64,000 nucleotides of DNA from Bugula neritina (Eukaryota > Bryozoa > Gymnolaemata > Cheilostomatida > Bugulidae): assembly GCA_964035545.1 (NCBI GenBank), contig OZ037771.1, forward strand, positions 6,738,690 through 6,802,689. Direction: 5' to 3'. The position numbers and the translations under genes are program-made. How positions within the stretch are numbered: the first letter of the stretch is position 1; each line of letters opens with the position of its first letter. Below the pieces are notes generated by a model. The model made no database searches. It saw only the letters and a list, made by a program, of their open reading frames with translations, and was not told the origin of the DNA. Below are positions 1-12,895 of this stretch, in pieces.

Positions 1-1710
1 TCTGCAAGTTGGCTACTTTTAGATTTCCATCTTACAGAATGTTAAGCATGTCTACCACACATTAACTTCATTTGATAGCTTGTGTTGCCATGGCAACTGT
101 CTAATCTCCAGTGCTCAGATACATATACATCATCACCTTTATCATTATTCTACATATTTTTACTTATCAACATGTCTACCCTTGCCTTTAATTATACAGC
201 TGTGTCTCAGACTCATTCGCAGCAGACACCATCGTCTGTTCACAGCTGCAGTTGTTTAAAAATGAGAGAAAAATGTTCAATTCGATTTAAGAAAATAAAA
301 AGGAACTATTGATACTGTAGCCATGTTTGTTTGCTGGTAGTTTGTATTTATATGATGTAGTCGATAGCTGGGGTAGAGAAACATAGTCCTGGGGCAAAAC
401 TAGCATAATATACAACTGCCAATAAATATGGGAGTATAACTTGAAAGTCATTAGAATATGCAGTGTCAGGTGAATAGTGACGAAATTAATTTAATAGTGC
501 CTGTATTTATTGCTTCAAATCTATGCTGAGTTTTCTGGTACTATAATTGATTAATTTTTTGGAACAGCAGTATATATTTTCATCAAGAAAAAAAGGTCGT
601 TAAGCACACTATTTAATTTATCCTGTAGAAAAATTTGCCTAATCTTCCATTTTTCGTATTTATTCTAAACTCTCATGAAATTTTATGATTTGTGAAGTTG
701 AATAAAAAGTAAAGATTGATAAGTATGTAGTATTTCATTAATTGGAAAACCTTTAAAAATAGCTGAATCTTTACCTTTACATTTATTTCTTTAATTTTTT
801 TTATCTTTTCTCATTTCATATGTTTACAAGACTGTGGCCTATAAGACAAATTTCAAGCTCAATTTGGTTTACCATTTCATAGCCAACAGAGGGTGCTTTA
901 TTGACATAAAACCAACAAATTATTGACTCATGAAATTCGTTGCATTCTGAATTCAAATTACTTTTGTTTGAAAACAAACTAAAAGACATGGTGTGTATTT
1001 TATCGCTTTTGACTTTTATTGCAGGCCCTTAGCTATCACCTGATATGATAATGCTGCTATTACAGTTAATATTGATTAGAAGATATTTTGCTAATAGTTT
1101 GTTAGTTTTGACTATCACTGCTATGTCTCAAGTGTTGGCTATTTGATTATTCTATTTAAGGACCAGTACTGCTTGAAGGTAGTTGAGTTGAGTATGAGCG
1201 GATAAGTATAATTCTAATCAATACAATAAATGCCAAAATCTGTTCACAAAAATTTACCACAGCACTCGGATGGGAAGTATCAACATGTGCACGGGTACTG
1301 TTTATATGCACATTTTACACATCACGTCCTAAACAAAATGTTGATGTGTTAATTGATATGCATTGTACAAAATTCATATCTCTAAAGCTAGAGTTGTCCC
1401 GCATTATAGCAACGATTCAAGTTTCAACATTAATTATTTACTATAAAATGATACAAGGTATTGCCTAAATGTTAATAAGAAAATAAAATGCGCTTCTAGT
1501 GCCCCTCTTTGCTGAGTAATGTCACTTGCGGACAGGATGCTGTCTAGGCTTCCACACTCAGCTTAGTGGCATCGAGCAGTAATCAAAGCAATATATTAGG
1601 GACAACTCCCACTATAAAATAATCCAATGGAACAGCCTTTACCTTTCATTCTAGATGTATAAACTGTCACTAGCTGTCCAAAAATTTTAGGATCTAGGCT
1701 TAGGCACAGG

Positions 1711-1885
1711 GTAGAGAAGAGTAGAGTTGGTGAAAGTATAGTTATATATAGACAAGAGTAGGTGAGAGTAGAGTAGGGTTATAGGCAAGAATAGGTGAAT
1801 GCAGAGTAGAGCTGTAGATTAGTGCTGAAAGTAGATTACAGTTGTGGAAGAGAGGTGGAAGTAGAGTAGAGCTATGTAAGCAGAG
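1711..1885. repeat. Degenerate GTAGAG-type purine-rich repeat
   Basis: Many imperfect copies of AGAGTAGAGT / GTAGAGTAGAG separated by short A/T interruptions, giving strong purine bias on the + strand. No coding potential seen. Confidence 0.6.
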
Positions 1886-2378
1886 GTTTCTTTTATTTAG
1901 TGCCCATTACCACTGCCTAAGCTAAGGAAAACTGCTATTTCTCAATTGTCAGCATAACAACTAAGGTTCACTCTGGGGTTCTTCTACCAAAGATGTCTTC
2001 AATCATAGTTGTTTTGTGCGCAGACAGTGTACCATCTCTAGGGAAATTGTCAACCCAGAAAAATTCCCTGATGACCAGAAAAATCAAATGTCTGGCATTC
2101 CCAATACTAGCCTTAGGATTATAGCCATAATAGTTGTATAGCTAAATGACATGATGCTGTATAGTGATAATATTTACCTTTTGGGCGAATCAAGAGTTAG
2201 GTATAAGTGTATTGATCAGCTTATCAGTATCAGTTCTGTTTAGTCATGGACTGTGACAGTGGGTGGTTATATTCTTCAATATCAAAAACTCTAGTGAATT
2301 ATATTCATTGATTCATAAGAAACAGATAGCCCCAAAATAACAAATACTTGTGTACTTAGAGCTGTTGAGAAATTCTTT

Positions 2379-2435
2379 GGGGGGAGGGGGGTCGGTGATG
2401 AGGTGGGAGGGGGATCGGATGATGAGGTGGGAGGA
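2379..2435 (+). repeat. G-rich imperfect tandem duplication, possible G-quadruplex
   Basis: Two approximately 25-bp copies of a motif of the form GGGAGGGGG-TCGG-TGATGAGGTGG. Four or more runs of at least three G lie within about 55 bases on the + strand, compatible with a G-quadruplex. It is an island in otherwise AT-rich DNA. Confidence 0.5.
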
Positions 2436-5227
2436 ATGGTGTTTGTTTACTTGACCTGGCATTTTGAGACTCATTGCAGTGGTTACCTAGCTACTCTGTC
2501 AACTAAAGTGCTCTGTTTACATTGTTACAAGTGTAAATGATATTGTCATCTTTTTGAGTCATGTATGGTGCAATGTTTCTGTTTGTACTTGGCATATTAA
2601 TTTAGGCTAAAGTTATCATCATTTAGAAAGGTATAGAGTATGTATTTACACACTGACTCATGTTTATACCATCTCTTCTTTTTAAGTTTTAGCTCCAAGT
2701 TTTGATACTGTTTAGTATCAGCAAATTTTGCTTTCAAAAAATTCTCCAGATTTCCGCCCTAAAGATGCAGTGATTGTGAGACAGCGCCATAAGCAGACAT
2801 AAAATGTCACCAGCTTTTGTGGTTCGGCAATCCTGCCTGTGTTTGAAATCATATTTCAAATGTGATTAACCCAGTGTACTTTGAGAAAAAAGATTTGTAA
2901 CAATATCTTTTGTGCAAGTGGGAGTCTAGTGAATGAAAGATAGAAATCTATATGCATGTTACTAAGTTAAATAGTGTTAGGATGTTTGTTTTACAGCACG
3001 AAGAAACAGTATAACGTTAGTTGGGTTTTTAGAACTTGTAAGGAAAGCCACTGAAGTAGTTGATCAACACGGATTAGCATTGGCTTACATTTAGTATAGA
3101 GGATGGCAAATTAGTTATTTACCTAGAGTAATTATTAGCATTCCAAGTGATATAGATCATAGACTGGACAACCCAGGATCTAGCAAGGCAGCGTTTGCTT
3201 TGTGTTACCATAGATACATATTATTGTGAGCAATGTTGGCATGTTTGGAAATCAACATATTGTAGACAACCATGAAATTTTCCAAAATGACTGCTTGCAC
3301 CATTATAATGCAACAATAAATGCACTTTCTAGTTTATAATGGGATGACAATTTCAAATTGGAATACAATTTCTACAGCTGGTTTAAGGGAAACATAATTA
3401 GTAAGGATTGTGAATAATAAATATTCAATTGCTTTGTGTTATTTAAATACGTATGTTGTGACCAGTTTCGTTAAAGTATATGTAGTTTTACGACATTAAG
3501 ATGTGACTCAAACTGTTGATACAGCAGAAGTAGAGAACACCTTAAAGACTGTTAATGTTATCGCATCACTTCTGCTGCGATAAGCAGAGTCAATATTTCA
3601 CTCAGCTTGTCACCGCTTTTCTATGCTAATGTATCTTGAAGCATCCGTGACTCACATTATACATCTTTAGAGGAATAAATCATGAATGAATGCAGACAAA
3701 CATTGTGATTAAATCGCAATAAACATTAGGATTATGAAGGCTTTGGGAGATTGTATTAAAGCATGTGTGTGTATATATATACAACGTAGCTGAGAGCAAG
3801 TAATTTTATGCGTTGCTTTTAGTGCTTAAAATACAGTAAGCCTGAAATAGATGTGGATGCAAATCAATTCATTGTAACAGGAAGCTAGATCTCTCTTTTA
3901 TATTCTATCCACCCCTGTCTCTTAGATTCACATCTTTCTTATGCCAGGATCATCAAAAAGCTTCTTAAACTTGTCAATTGTATTTACTGTAAGATTGGAA
4001 ACAACTGCTTAACTAGTATTTAGAAATACTTGCATGGATGATGTTATAATCTGGATTAAATTCTATGCCTTCACAACTGGTAGCTTTGGTCTTTGTGTAT
4101 TTGCTACTATAAGTATTTGTTTAAAATCTAACATCAGAGCAGCTGATTTTACCACATAAGATAACCAGGTGATGGTTGTCATATGCCTTCTAACATACTT
4201 TGGTAGATGTGAAACAAAAAAGATTGCAGGGCCACTTTCCTCCGCATTGATCTAGATTTAATGGTTGACATTTCACTACAGTATGCAGTTATAAATAACA
4301 TTGTATAGTATAACAAGAATTGTATTAGAAAAGTGTTTTATAATTTCAACAATAAAAGAACCATTCAATACTACAGCATATTTTTCCTCTCATTTCTAAA
4401 AATATTTAAATTCAGAGTGGCAAATAGTCGAGTAGGTTTTTCAAGTAATTAAATCTCCTTGTGGTAATTTGAACTAGTTAATTGCTCATAGCTCCTAGTT
4501 GAATCACAAATACTTGGTAATATTCAAACCAGAGGCAATTAGAGGTTAGGAGAAAGCCTTGAAAACCTTAAGATGTAGCCTAAGTTCTCAATGCAACCTA
4601 AGCAAGTGGCGGGCTATAGTTCTGTTTCCTCGGTTGCCAGCAGTCAGCTATTTTGTGGACAACACATGATTGTTTTCAGGGTGCAAGGGGAATAGTTTTG
4701 TGGCTGTAACTTAATACAGGAAAAAGTTGATGTTATTATGTTGAAACCAACCATGAGCAATTTCAAGTGTTGTAGGAACAGGAGTTCATGGTTCTGATTT
4801 TACTCCAAGTGGATACAGCTTTCATAATTATTTGTCTTACTTGAAAGCCCACCTTTTTGTTATCAGTGTTTACAAGGTTTAAAATAATTGAACCTACAAA
4901 TATACAGTATCTCAAATAGGGTCATGTGTTAATATCAGCTGATGAATGTTAGGATAAGTAAATCTCTTTTGACAGAAAGTCTCAGTTAATGCTTCTACTT
5001 TGGTTATATTTTAATCTTACTCTACATTGCAGTATTATTAGCTGAATATTATATTATTGACAAAACTGTTTAGCATTTCCTGTTTGATTATACTAGCATT
5101 ATATAACTCTAGAATATCTACAATGGCTTGTCTCTGGTCTACAATGGCTAGGGTCTAAATCATTACCACAGGTAAATAGGCATTTCTAGAGATTGCCACT
5201 CACCTGTCTTGTTTTGCCGTGTTGCAG

Positions 5228-8200
5228 GATTTTTCACCAGACAGTTAGCGAAGGTGCAGAAGGATACTGATGAGATGTTCACTACGGCTTACAACGTCAA
5301 GTATACTCAGAACAAACACGTGTTTGACCAGTTCTTCAACAGTTTGTCCAGTTTCTATAAAGGAGAAGATATGGATATATCAGATGTGGTGCACCAGGTA
5401 GGGCGACTATACTGCTAACCCGCACTTCAGCTTCGATATGAACAGCATAAATTTTAGTTACTTTGCTTTACCCAACTTGTGAGGATAGTTGAAACTGTAG
5501 CATAATTTGCTCATGTAGCTGATATAAAAAATTGAAATAAACTTGCTATAATATGCACAGTTGCTTAATTTCTACTAGATATGTATTTCTATATTACATA
5601 TAAATATGTATCTACAGCCAGTAATATATACAAGTATGTCTACATTATGATCATATACAATAGAATACGTTATCTGAACTGCATGACATATATTACAGTA
5701 CATACAATTGAAGGCAAATTGTTAGTTAAAATTCACTTGGTTGTCTCAGGCTGTAGCTTGCCTGTACATTGTTTGCAGTTCTTCAAAAAGGTGTTTGTGA
5801 CGGTGTTCAGAATGCAGCATCAAAATTATCAGTTCAGTGACCAGTTCCTAGCCTGTGCTGCCGATATGATGGGCAAGATTAAGCCCTTTGGAAACACTCC
5901 TGAACTGCTGCAGAAAAGTCTGAAACAAGCTTTGGAAGCTTCTAGAACTTTCATCCAGGGTTTGGCTGTTGCCAGAAATGTCGTAGCAGCTGCCCAGAAG
6001 GTCAGACATAGTAACAAGTCTTTTTGATAACTGAGTGAGGGTCAGTTGACACCTGCTGATACTTAATTACATAGTCATTACAAGTGTCTAATAAACAATG
6101 TTAATTGCTGTTGCAGTGTTGGAATATCGTGTCTACAGCATAAATAAACAACTATATATATTAATCCATCCCTTCTTTTAGCACATGTATAAGCTTATAA
6201 AGTATCAACTTTTCTTAAGCTAGTACTATTTAAATGATATTCTGATTTTATACTGTAAGAAATGTGCTTTATTAAATTCTTCTCTTTGAGTTTTACACAA
6301 CCTCTATTAAGAATGGTACTAGTTGCAGTTCCATATTGTTCATGCCTGTGATGAAAGTATCACAAACTATTGTTAAAACAAATCTATTCAGTATTAAAAG
6401 CAGAGCATAATAATTGTTAAACTGAAAGAAAAACTGATGTTCTTTGGCATAGCCTCTTAACTCTTTATAAAATATGTTTAGTGACTAAAAGTCGCCATGA
6501 AGTTAATTATGTGAATACTTATTCCAAGTACTACTTCGTTATATTATTGTATTTGTGTTTATGTAAATTTGCCTAAGAAATGTCTGGCCCACACTGACAA
6601 TAATTATTATAGGTGCCTCCAACTACACCTTGCGTCAAAGCTTATATGAAAATGACGTTTTGCTCCCACTGCCAAGGTTTGCCAATGCTGAAGCCATGCA
6701 CCGATTACTCCATAAATGTCATCAAAGGTTGCCTTGCGTATCACAGCGAGCTTAACCAACACTGGCAGAAGTTTATTGGTGAGCATTAGCAAGTGGCAAC
6801 TGTGCACATAAGTCTTGATGTAGAATTTTCCTTAGTTCAAGTTTATAATTTTTGGCTTGAAGTTTGGCTATTTATCGAAATTGTTTTATTCCACAAGCAG
6901 TTAACTTTTGAGCTATAACTTTCTGCTAGAACTAAAGCTATTTAAAGTATAATTAAAACTCTGTATTTACTGTGTGAGTGGAGAAACGAATAAATGATGT
7001 TGGTCAATTTGATTGAATGGTTGCCTAAAATTAGGTGCCTAAAACCTTGGAGTTTATTAACACAAATTTCACCAGCTTATTGCTATTATAACCAATATAT
7101 AACAAAACAACAAAAATGTGGATTTTATTATTCTTTGAAATTCATCTCAAAGTTCAACGGCATATCTTCTTTTAAAACAAGTTAATTGTTTAATAATATT
7201 CCAGGGGTAAAATTTTCAATTTTATTTCATTTTAATGTTTATTACAAGCTATTCAGGATTCATACAATGTTGTAAGAAGACAATTTGTATTTCAGTCTTT
7301 CATCTAATTCATAAAATAGTTGGAATTAATCCTAATAATATTCAGCTACTCCACTTCAGTATTTTAATGGCTGATTTCATTGAACAATGAATCATAAATC
7401 ATCAACTAAGACTGCATAGCCTTAGATGAAAGGGCTGTAGATTAGTAGAGAATTCTTCCATGGTGACAAGTCAATTAACTTATACAACTTATCACTTTGG
7501 CTGACAGTTGATTTATTCAAGAACCATCTTTTGAGCAACTTGTGACACACCCATTATACAGCTGCACTGTCTGCTGGCCGTATTCCAGACTCCATTTTTT
7601 CCTCTTTTCATTTTTACATTTTGTAAGTTCTGTGGAAAAATATTTCAGAAAACTAGTTAATTGGACCCTGTTACAAAAGTTCACAGAAATTTGTTGACTT
7701 AAAACTTAAAAAATGAATAAAGCTTTCAAGGTTGCTCAATGTCATTCGTTCATATAAAATTAAAATTCTGGGATTGTTGATGAACTCCAGACTCTAAGAA
7801 AAAAGTTTTAACTTTGTGCTGGTTATTAGGAAACAAATATTATCCCATTATATAAAACTCCCCACAAGTGCAATGACTAGGTTATCAAATATTCAATTTT
7901 TACAGACACTTTGGATGCTTTGGCTCAAAAAGTGGCTGGAGATGGATCTTACAATTTGGAGGCAGTCTTGAAGCCAATGAAAGATCAAATATCTACTGCG
8001 ATAATGGGCTACCAGAACAACAGCAATGAGACATTTATGAGGGTAGGTTACCAGTTGGCAGCATTTCTCAGCTTCGTCTTTAGACAGCTCTTCTGGGAGG
8101 TTTCTAAGTGGGGCTCAAAGCTTAAACCTGTTCAGTTTCTCGTGTTATGACCAGATGCAGCCATAAAGAAACATCAATAGCTTTAATTATTTAATTTTCT

Positions 8201-10826
8201 TAACAACTTTTGGTTAAGGCCTCGGATTGAAATTCTAATGATAGCATAACTTCCCCTGCGCCTTTTCTCTTTTAGAAGACAGGCTTTTCTCTATTTCACC
8301 ATTACCATGCCTAATTTCAGCTCACCAATTTGTATTCAATATCTTTGTAAGACATCCAGCTTCCAGAACCTGTTTCCATTATCATAGATGTTGTGTATAA
8401 TATGCTTGCCGCACCAACTCATACATCGTATATCTTGCTATTTTGGCATAAAAATGTTTCCGTGTACAAGTTTACTTATCAATTCAGAATAATTTACTTG
8501 TAACGTCACTTTTGAAGGTCATAGACACAGAGACAGGCTGTGGGATACCGCCATCTGTCTCACAGAGACAGAAGAGAGAAATCTACACCGGGGTGGTCTA
8601 TGGACAACCAACAAGGAAAAGAGGAGAATTGCAACTGACAAACCTTGTGGAGAACATAAAGGGTGTGTTGAGAGAAGTGAAGCACTTGTGGACTCACACA
8701 CCATTGGCTGGCACCATGTGTGCCGCCATTAGTGCACCTACTGGAACCAGATGCTGGAATGGGGAAGGTGATGCAAGGTGAGTGGAACACATATAAGCGG
8801 TGGGTTTACAGCAGGACACGGCTTGAATCAAACCACCCGCAAGGTTTCTGTATCTGCGTTATAACTCTTTGTTTATTGTGAAGGGGATGTGCCAGAATTG
8901 AAAAGTCCCTGTTTTGGTATTTACTAACAGATACAGCAAAGGTCTAGTAGCAGACGGTCTACATGCCAACAGACACAATCCTGAAGTTGAGGTGGATTCC
9001 AGCAGTCCAAATCCCCAGATTACTGCGCAAATAAATCAGATGAAAAGTATGACTGGAATGATTTCTAACGCAACGACTGGAGTTGGTAGTGTCAGCTGGA
9101 TTGACCTTCAAGGTTGGTGCTTGTTGTGTTACTTGTGTGTGCGTCAGGTGTTCAGAGCTAACCACCACTTGCGTCACTTGCTTCAGTTATATAGTTACTC
9201 GCTACCATTTAACATGAAGGAGTGTGTATGCAGTGTGTATGCAGTGTACGTAATGCGTATGTGGTGTATGCATGCGTATATAGTGTATGTGGTGTGTATA
9301 TAGTGTATGTATATAATATGTATGTAGTGTGTATGTAGTGTGTATATAGTGTTTATAGTGGGTATATAATGTATATGTACGCTACTTGAACACTGTATAT
9401 AGGTTGTGTAAACTTTTCAACACATGTTAGTGTTTACGGCAGCAGCACATGTTAGTCTGTGGCAGCACATTAACTCACAGCTATCACCGCTTGTTTTGCA
9501 GTTCCTCTTCCAAATGTCTCAACAAGCTTAGCTTCAACTGAATGGAAACCAGGTAATTAATCACTCCAACTCATTCATGACTAACTCCTGCTAGATTTGA
9601 GAATAGTTTAGTTCTACAAGGTGGCATTTTTGTTAAGTTTCGTACTGTATAATGTAAATTGATTTAAAGTAGTAAAGTACTCCAGCCTATAAACTTTTAC
9701 AAATCATAGTCTGTCTCTGCTAAAATTGATTGAATCACCACTGAGTTGACAGCTAATAAGACTTTAAAATTCAACCCTAACTCTCGACACAAACAAAGTA
9801 GTTTCAAGCAGTGCAAGTCACAACTTGTTCACTGATTCTAGTTTTCAAGTACAAGTTAACTTAAGGTTACTAAATATCTACAGTTGTCATCTTACCTTTA
9901 CATATTAGACTAATTTCTGATTTATAAACAAATGGGCGCTGCTCTACTAGCCACCAGTGTGGTGGGTTTTTGCTAAAGAAAATTAAGGAATATGTCTGGC
10001 ATTTTAAATTAATTAGAAATTAGTTCTATATTATTATTTCTCATGCTTCTGTACTCTGAGTTGTTTTCTCTTGTTTATTTAAGTACAATGACAAGACAAC
10101 TCTTAGTAAAGCTGGTTACTTGTTTGCAAAAACCAAATATCATTAACCAAGCCAACTCAATTTATATTAAATATTATTAAATATACTCAATAATTTAATT
10201 TCTTTTCAATATTGTTAATTGTACTCGCATGCGTTACAGTTTACTGAAAATATTTACACGTGGCTGTGTGCAACGTGTTATTGTTGAACCTTTTTCAATC
10301 CTTATTCATACACAATGTTATATCTTGTAGAGAAACTTAACTTCAGAGGTTCTTCCAGATTGCCGGGCTACGCACGCCAAACCTACTTCAATTTCCACCT
10401 TGGAGGCAGTGGATCTGGGTACGTGCTCAGCCAATCAGCTCCCTGCTGACAATCATTCTATCATTTGCTTCTATAATGTAGTATAACGTATAATGTAACC
10501 CAAAAACATTCATTTAGCCTCAAAAGTTGTGCATTAAATCAAAATTGCTACTTAAAGCTAGTCAATTAAAGAGTGTGGAGTGAAACACTAACACCTGCGG
10601 CATTTTACCACAACTTATGTTTGTTTACAGACATAGTAGTTGGTTGTATGATGACGAAGACATGTACAGTTCAGGAACTCCTCCTAAAGTTCCTCTCATA
10701 CCAACCAGGGTGAGTGTTGCTTCAGCTTGTGATTCTCTCTCCCTTTTCTTCCAATACTATGAGTTCAATTTGATAAACCGATGTAACGCGTTATACTATC
10801 TGACTATGTATATTACATATTACGCA

Positions 10827-10892
<66 letters not shown>

Positions 10893-11198
10893 CTATTGCA
10901 GGTAAATCAAGAAGGGTCTGGAAGTGGAGACGGATATCGCAATACGAATATAAATACGCACAATGAACAAGTAATACTACTTTCACAGCCAAAACCAGAA
11001 GAAACTCAAGCAAATATTCATCCAACTATTAAAACTATCAGAGCAAATGCCCCGCCTCCCAAAGTGGTTCAAAAAGAGAAGGCGGGACCACAATCTGCAG
11101 CTAAAGCCACCACCACTCCTAGTTCATCATATAAATTGTACAGCTCACATTTCACTGTTCTAGTGTCATTATTATATGTAATGTTTTTAGGCAGTTAG
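5228..11198 (+). CDS. Glypican (GPC1/2/4/6, Dally-like type), 3' part of gene, 10 exons visible
   Basis: Cell-surface heparan sulfate proteoglycan core, GPI-anchored. Exons: 5228-5397, 5779-6000, 6613-6778, 7906-8042, 8518-8777, 8931-9112, 9502-9552, 10331-10418, 10631-10709, 10902-11198; phases agree throughout and give 549 residues after the missing N-terminus. The first visible exon starts in phase 1, so at least one upstream exon is absent. The glypican cysteine signature is in exon 3 (FCSHCQGL, then PC and GC), followed by TGCG, GTMC and RCWNG in exon 5 and NPEVEVD in exon 6. Exon 5 also carries RQKR and TRKR, which look like convertase sites. Ser-Gly attachment clusters are GGSGSG (exons 8-9), YSSG and EGSGSGDG (exons 9-10), next to acidic residues. 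The C-terminus ends in a hydrophobic GPI signal (TVLVSLLYVMFLGS). One signature Cys is Ser (see findings). A polyadenylation signal is possible at 12066-12071. Confidence 0.93.
9218..9370. repeat. Degenerate GTGTATGTAGTGTGTATA repeat in glypican intron 6
   Basis: Alternating purine-pyrimidine array of GTGTATGCAGT/GTGTATATAGT-like units between glypican exons 6 and 7. It is intronic with no coding role. Confidence 0.7.
10830..10888. repeat. (AT)n microsatellite next to a glypican 3' splice site
   Basis: About 29 uninterrupted AT dinucleotides ending 13 bases before the acceptor of the last glypican exon (10902). It occupies the usual branch-point and polypyrimidine zone. A reading frame runs through it by chance, but splicing from 10709 to 10902 preserves the glypican frame. 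Confidence 0.9.
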
Positions 11199-12895
11199 TT
11201 AGGCATATGAATGTGAGGCTCGTATGTATATGATAAGTGGTTTGCCCTCAACATGCATATTTACCTGCTGCAATCAGCACTTGAAGACTATACCAAACAT
11301 TCCTATGCATGGCTAGATAGAGAGTGCATCAACTGCTCAACATATAGATTTTAACTGGGAGGTGTTGAGACACATCAGAGACAGCTCTTTGTTTTAATTG
11401 GTAGATGATATCTGTCCATGTAACCACTTAGTGTATCTATTTATGTACCCATGAAAAACTCCTTAAAAAGGAGGTTAGTATTGCTATAGGTGCTGACTTA
11501 GCAGTAGCATTTCCTGTTTCTACAGTCAAACATTGACTTTGTATGTATTTTGGGTTACTATGCATCAAATTATAACTTTCAAAGCACTTTCGTACAAGTT
11601 CCTGTTTTAGTATAATTATTGTATTGTTATTTCTATTTCTTAAGAAAATTACCAAAAAAGTGTTTCATTTAAACCAAAAGACTTCCTAAAAATATATATT
11701 TATATTTTCATATGCTGTTTACAAAATTCCAACGGACAGGAATTTTTCCAACTATGTTGGTCATTCCATAACTGGCAGATTACAATGCTTTTTGTAGCTG
11801 AGGGACCTGCTACAGGGTATTCTTTAATATGAAATGCCAGTGAATGTCATACAAGCTGTTTCACTGTAGTTCCTTTTGTGCATATCTAATGTTATACCAA
11901 CCTTAAAACTAATAACAGACAACCAATATAAGTTTTAAAATATTTATATAGCTTAGAATATTGCTGAATTGAGAATCCTAAATTTAAAAATATTTATCTC
12001 TTATTTTATCTGTGTATTTTATTTCATTCTCATTAATATGTATGCTATTTTAATCACTATAAATTAATAAAATAATAAATACTACAATCTTTTGTAATTG
12101 CCATCTCTTAAATTCATTGTTTAGAGTTGTGTCCTCTGGTTTTTTATTTGTGAACATGGATTATGACAGCTGGTCTATGGCATATATACTGCAGGTAAAA
12201 CATATCATACAATCTACAATGCAGGCTGAATAGTTTCAAACTTCCGTTTTTTGAATAGCAATACACCACGCTATAACTAATAGCTGGTTATATTTTTTCA
12301 ATTTTTAAAATGTTGGTATATGACCTCAGTATTGATATTAGTAATAATCTGTAATAATTGTCATTATTAAATAAATGAAGTGTAATGTAATTAGAATTAT
12401 GAATATTTTAAACGAAGTCCAACATACAACAGTTTGCAAGTGCTTCGATCTACAACATCCAACATTTAACTCTAGAGCAATAATCGTATCTAATAGTTAC
12501 TGAGTTGAATGTTTTCGTATAATTAGCACATAATATATGAAAATAAACATTTATTGATCCTTTATCAACAGTTATATAATATTCTTTGTAATTTTATCAC
12601 AAGATTATGATGTTAAGATTGAAACAACAACAAAATTAACACCAGAAACCAAGTAAATAATAAAGCAACATAATTTCAAAAACTCAGCAAAGCTAAACTG
12701 ACCAGAAATGTCATGTATGCAAATTAATAATAAAATACAAAGGAGTGATATATTCAGTTTTAGTGCAAATTGTTGAAACTGTCCTTAATTTTATTGATCA
12801 AGAAGTCTGAGCAGGTAATTTTTGTGCAGCAAATTTGAAGCATAGCTATATTTTTGATGGGAACCTCAGAAGCAAGGTTTCATAACTTTAGTTTC
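11199..12895. other. Glypican 3' UTR and convergent intergenic spacer
   Basis: No exon seen. AATAAA candidates for glypican at 12066-12071, and TTTATT at 12790-12795 (AATAAA on the minus strand) about 100 bases beyond the ALDH-A stop. The two genes converge here. Confidence 0.6.

Larger units (their letters stand above)
1..5227. other. No recognised gene; region upstream of the first visible glypican exon
   Basis: AT-rich sequence with no reading frame or spliced exon I can assign. The missing 5' glypican exon(s), which should encode a signal peptide and the first conserved cysteines, would be expected here or beyond the left edge, but I found no convincing candidate. It contains a purine-rich degenerate repeat (1711-1885) and a G-rich tract (2379-2435), listed separately. 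Confidence 0.6.

Noticed and set aside
82-312. 76-codon + strand frame at the left edge
   Set aside because: Composition is non-coding-like, with no family similarity or splice context; it does not resemble the missing glypican N-terminus.
10617-10901. Continuous frame joining the last two glypican exons through the (AT)n tract
   Set aside because: Good donor (AGG|gtgagt at 10710) and acceptor (10901) signals, phase agreement and Tyr-Ile filler sequence show it is an intron.
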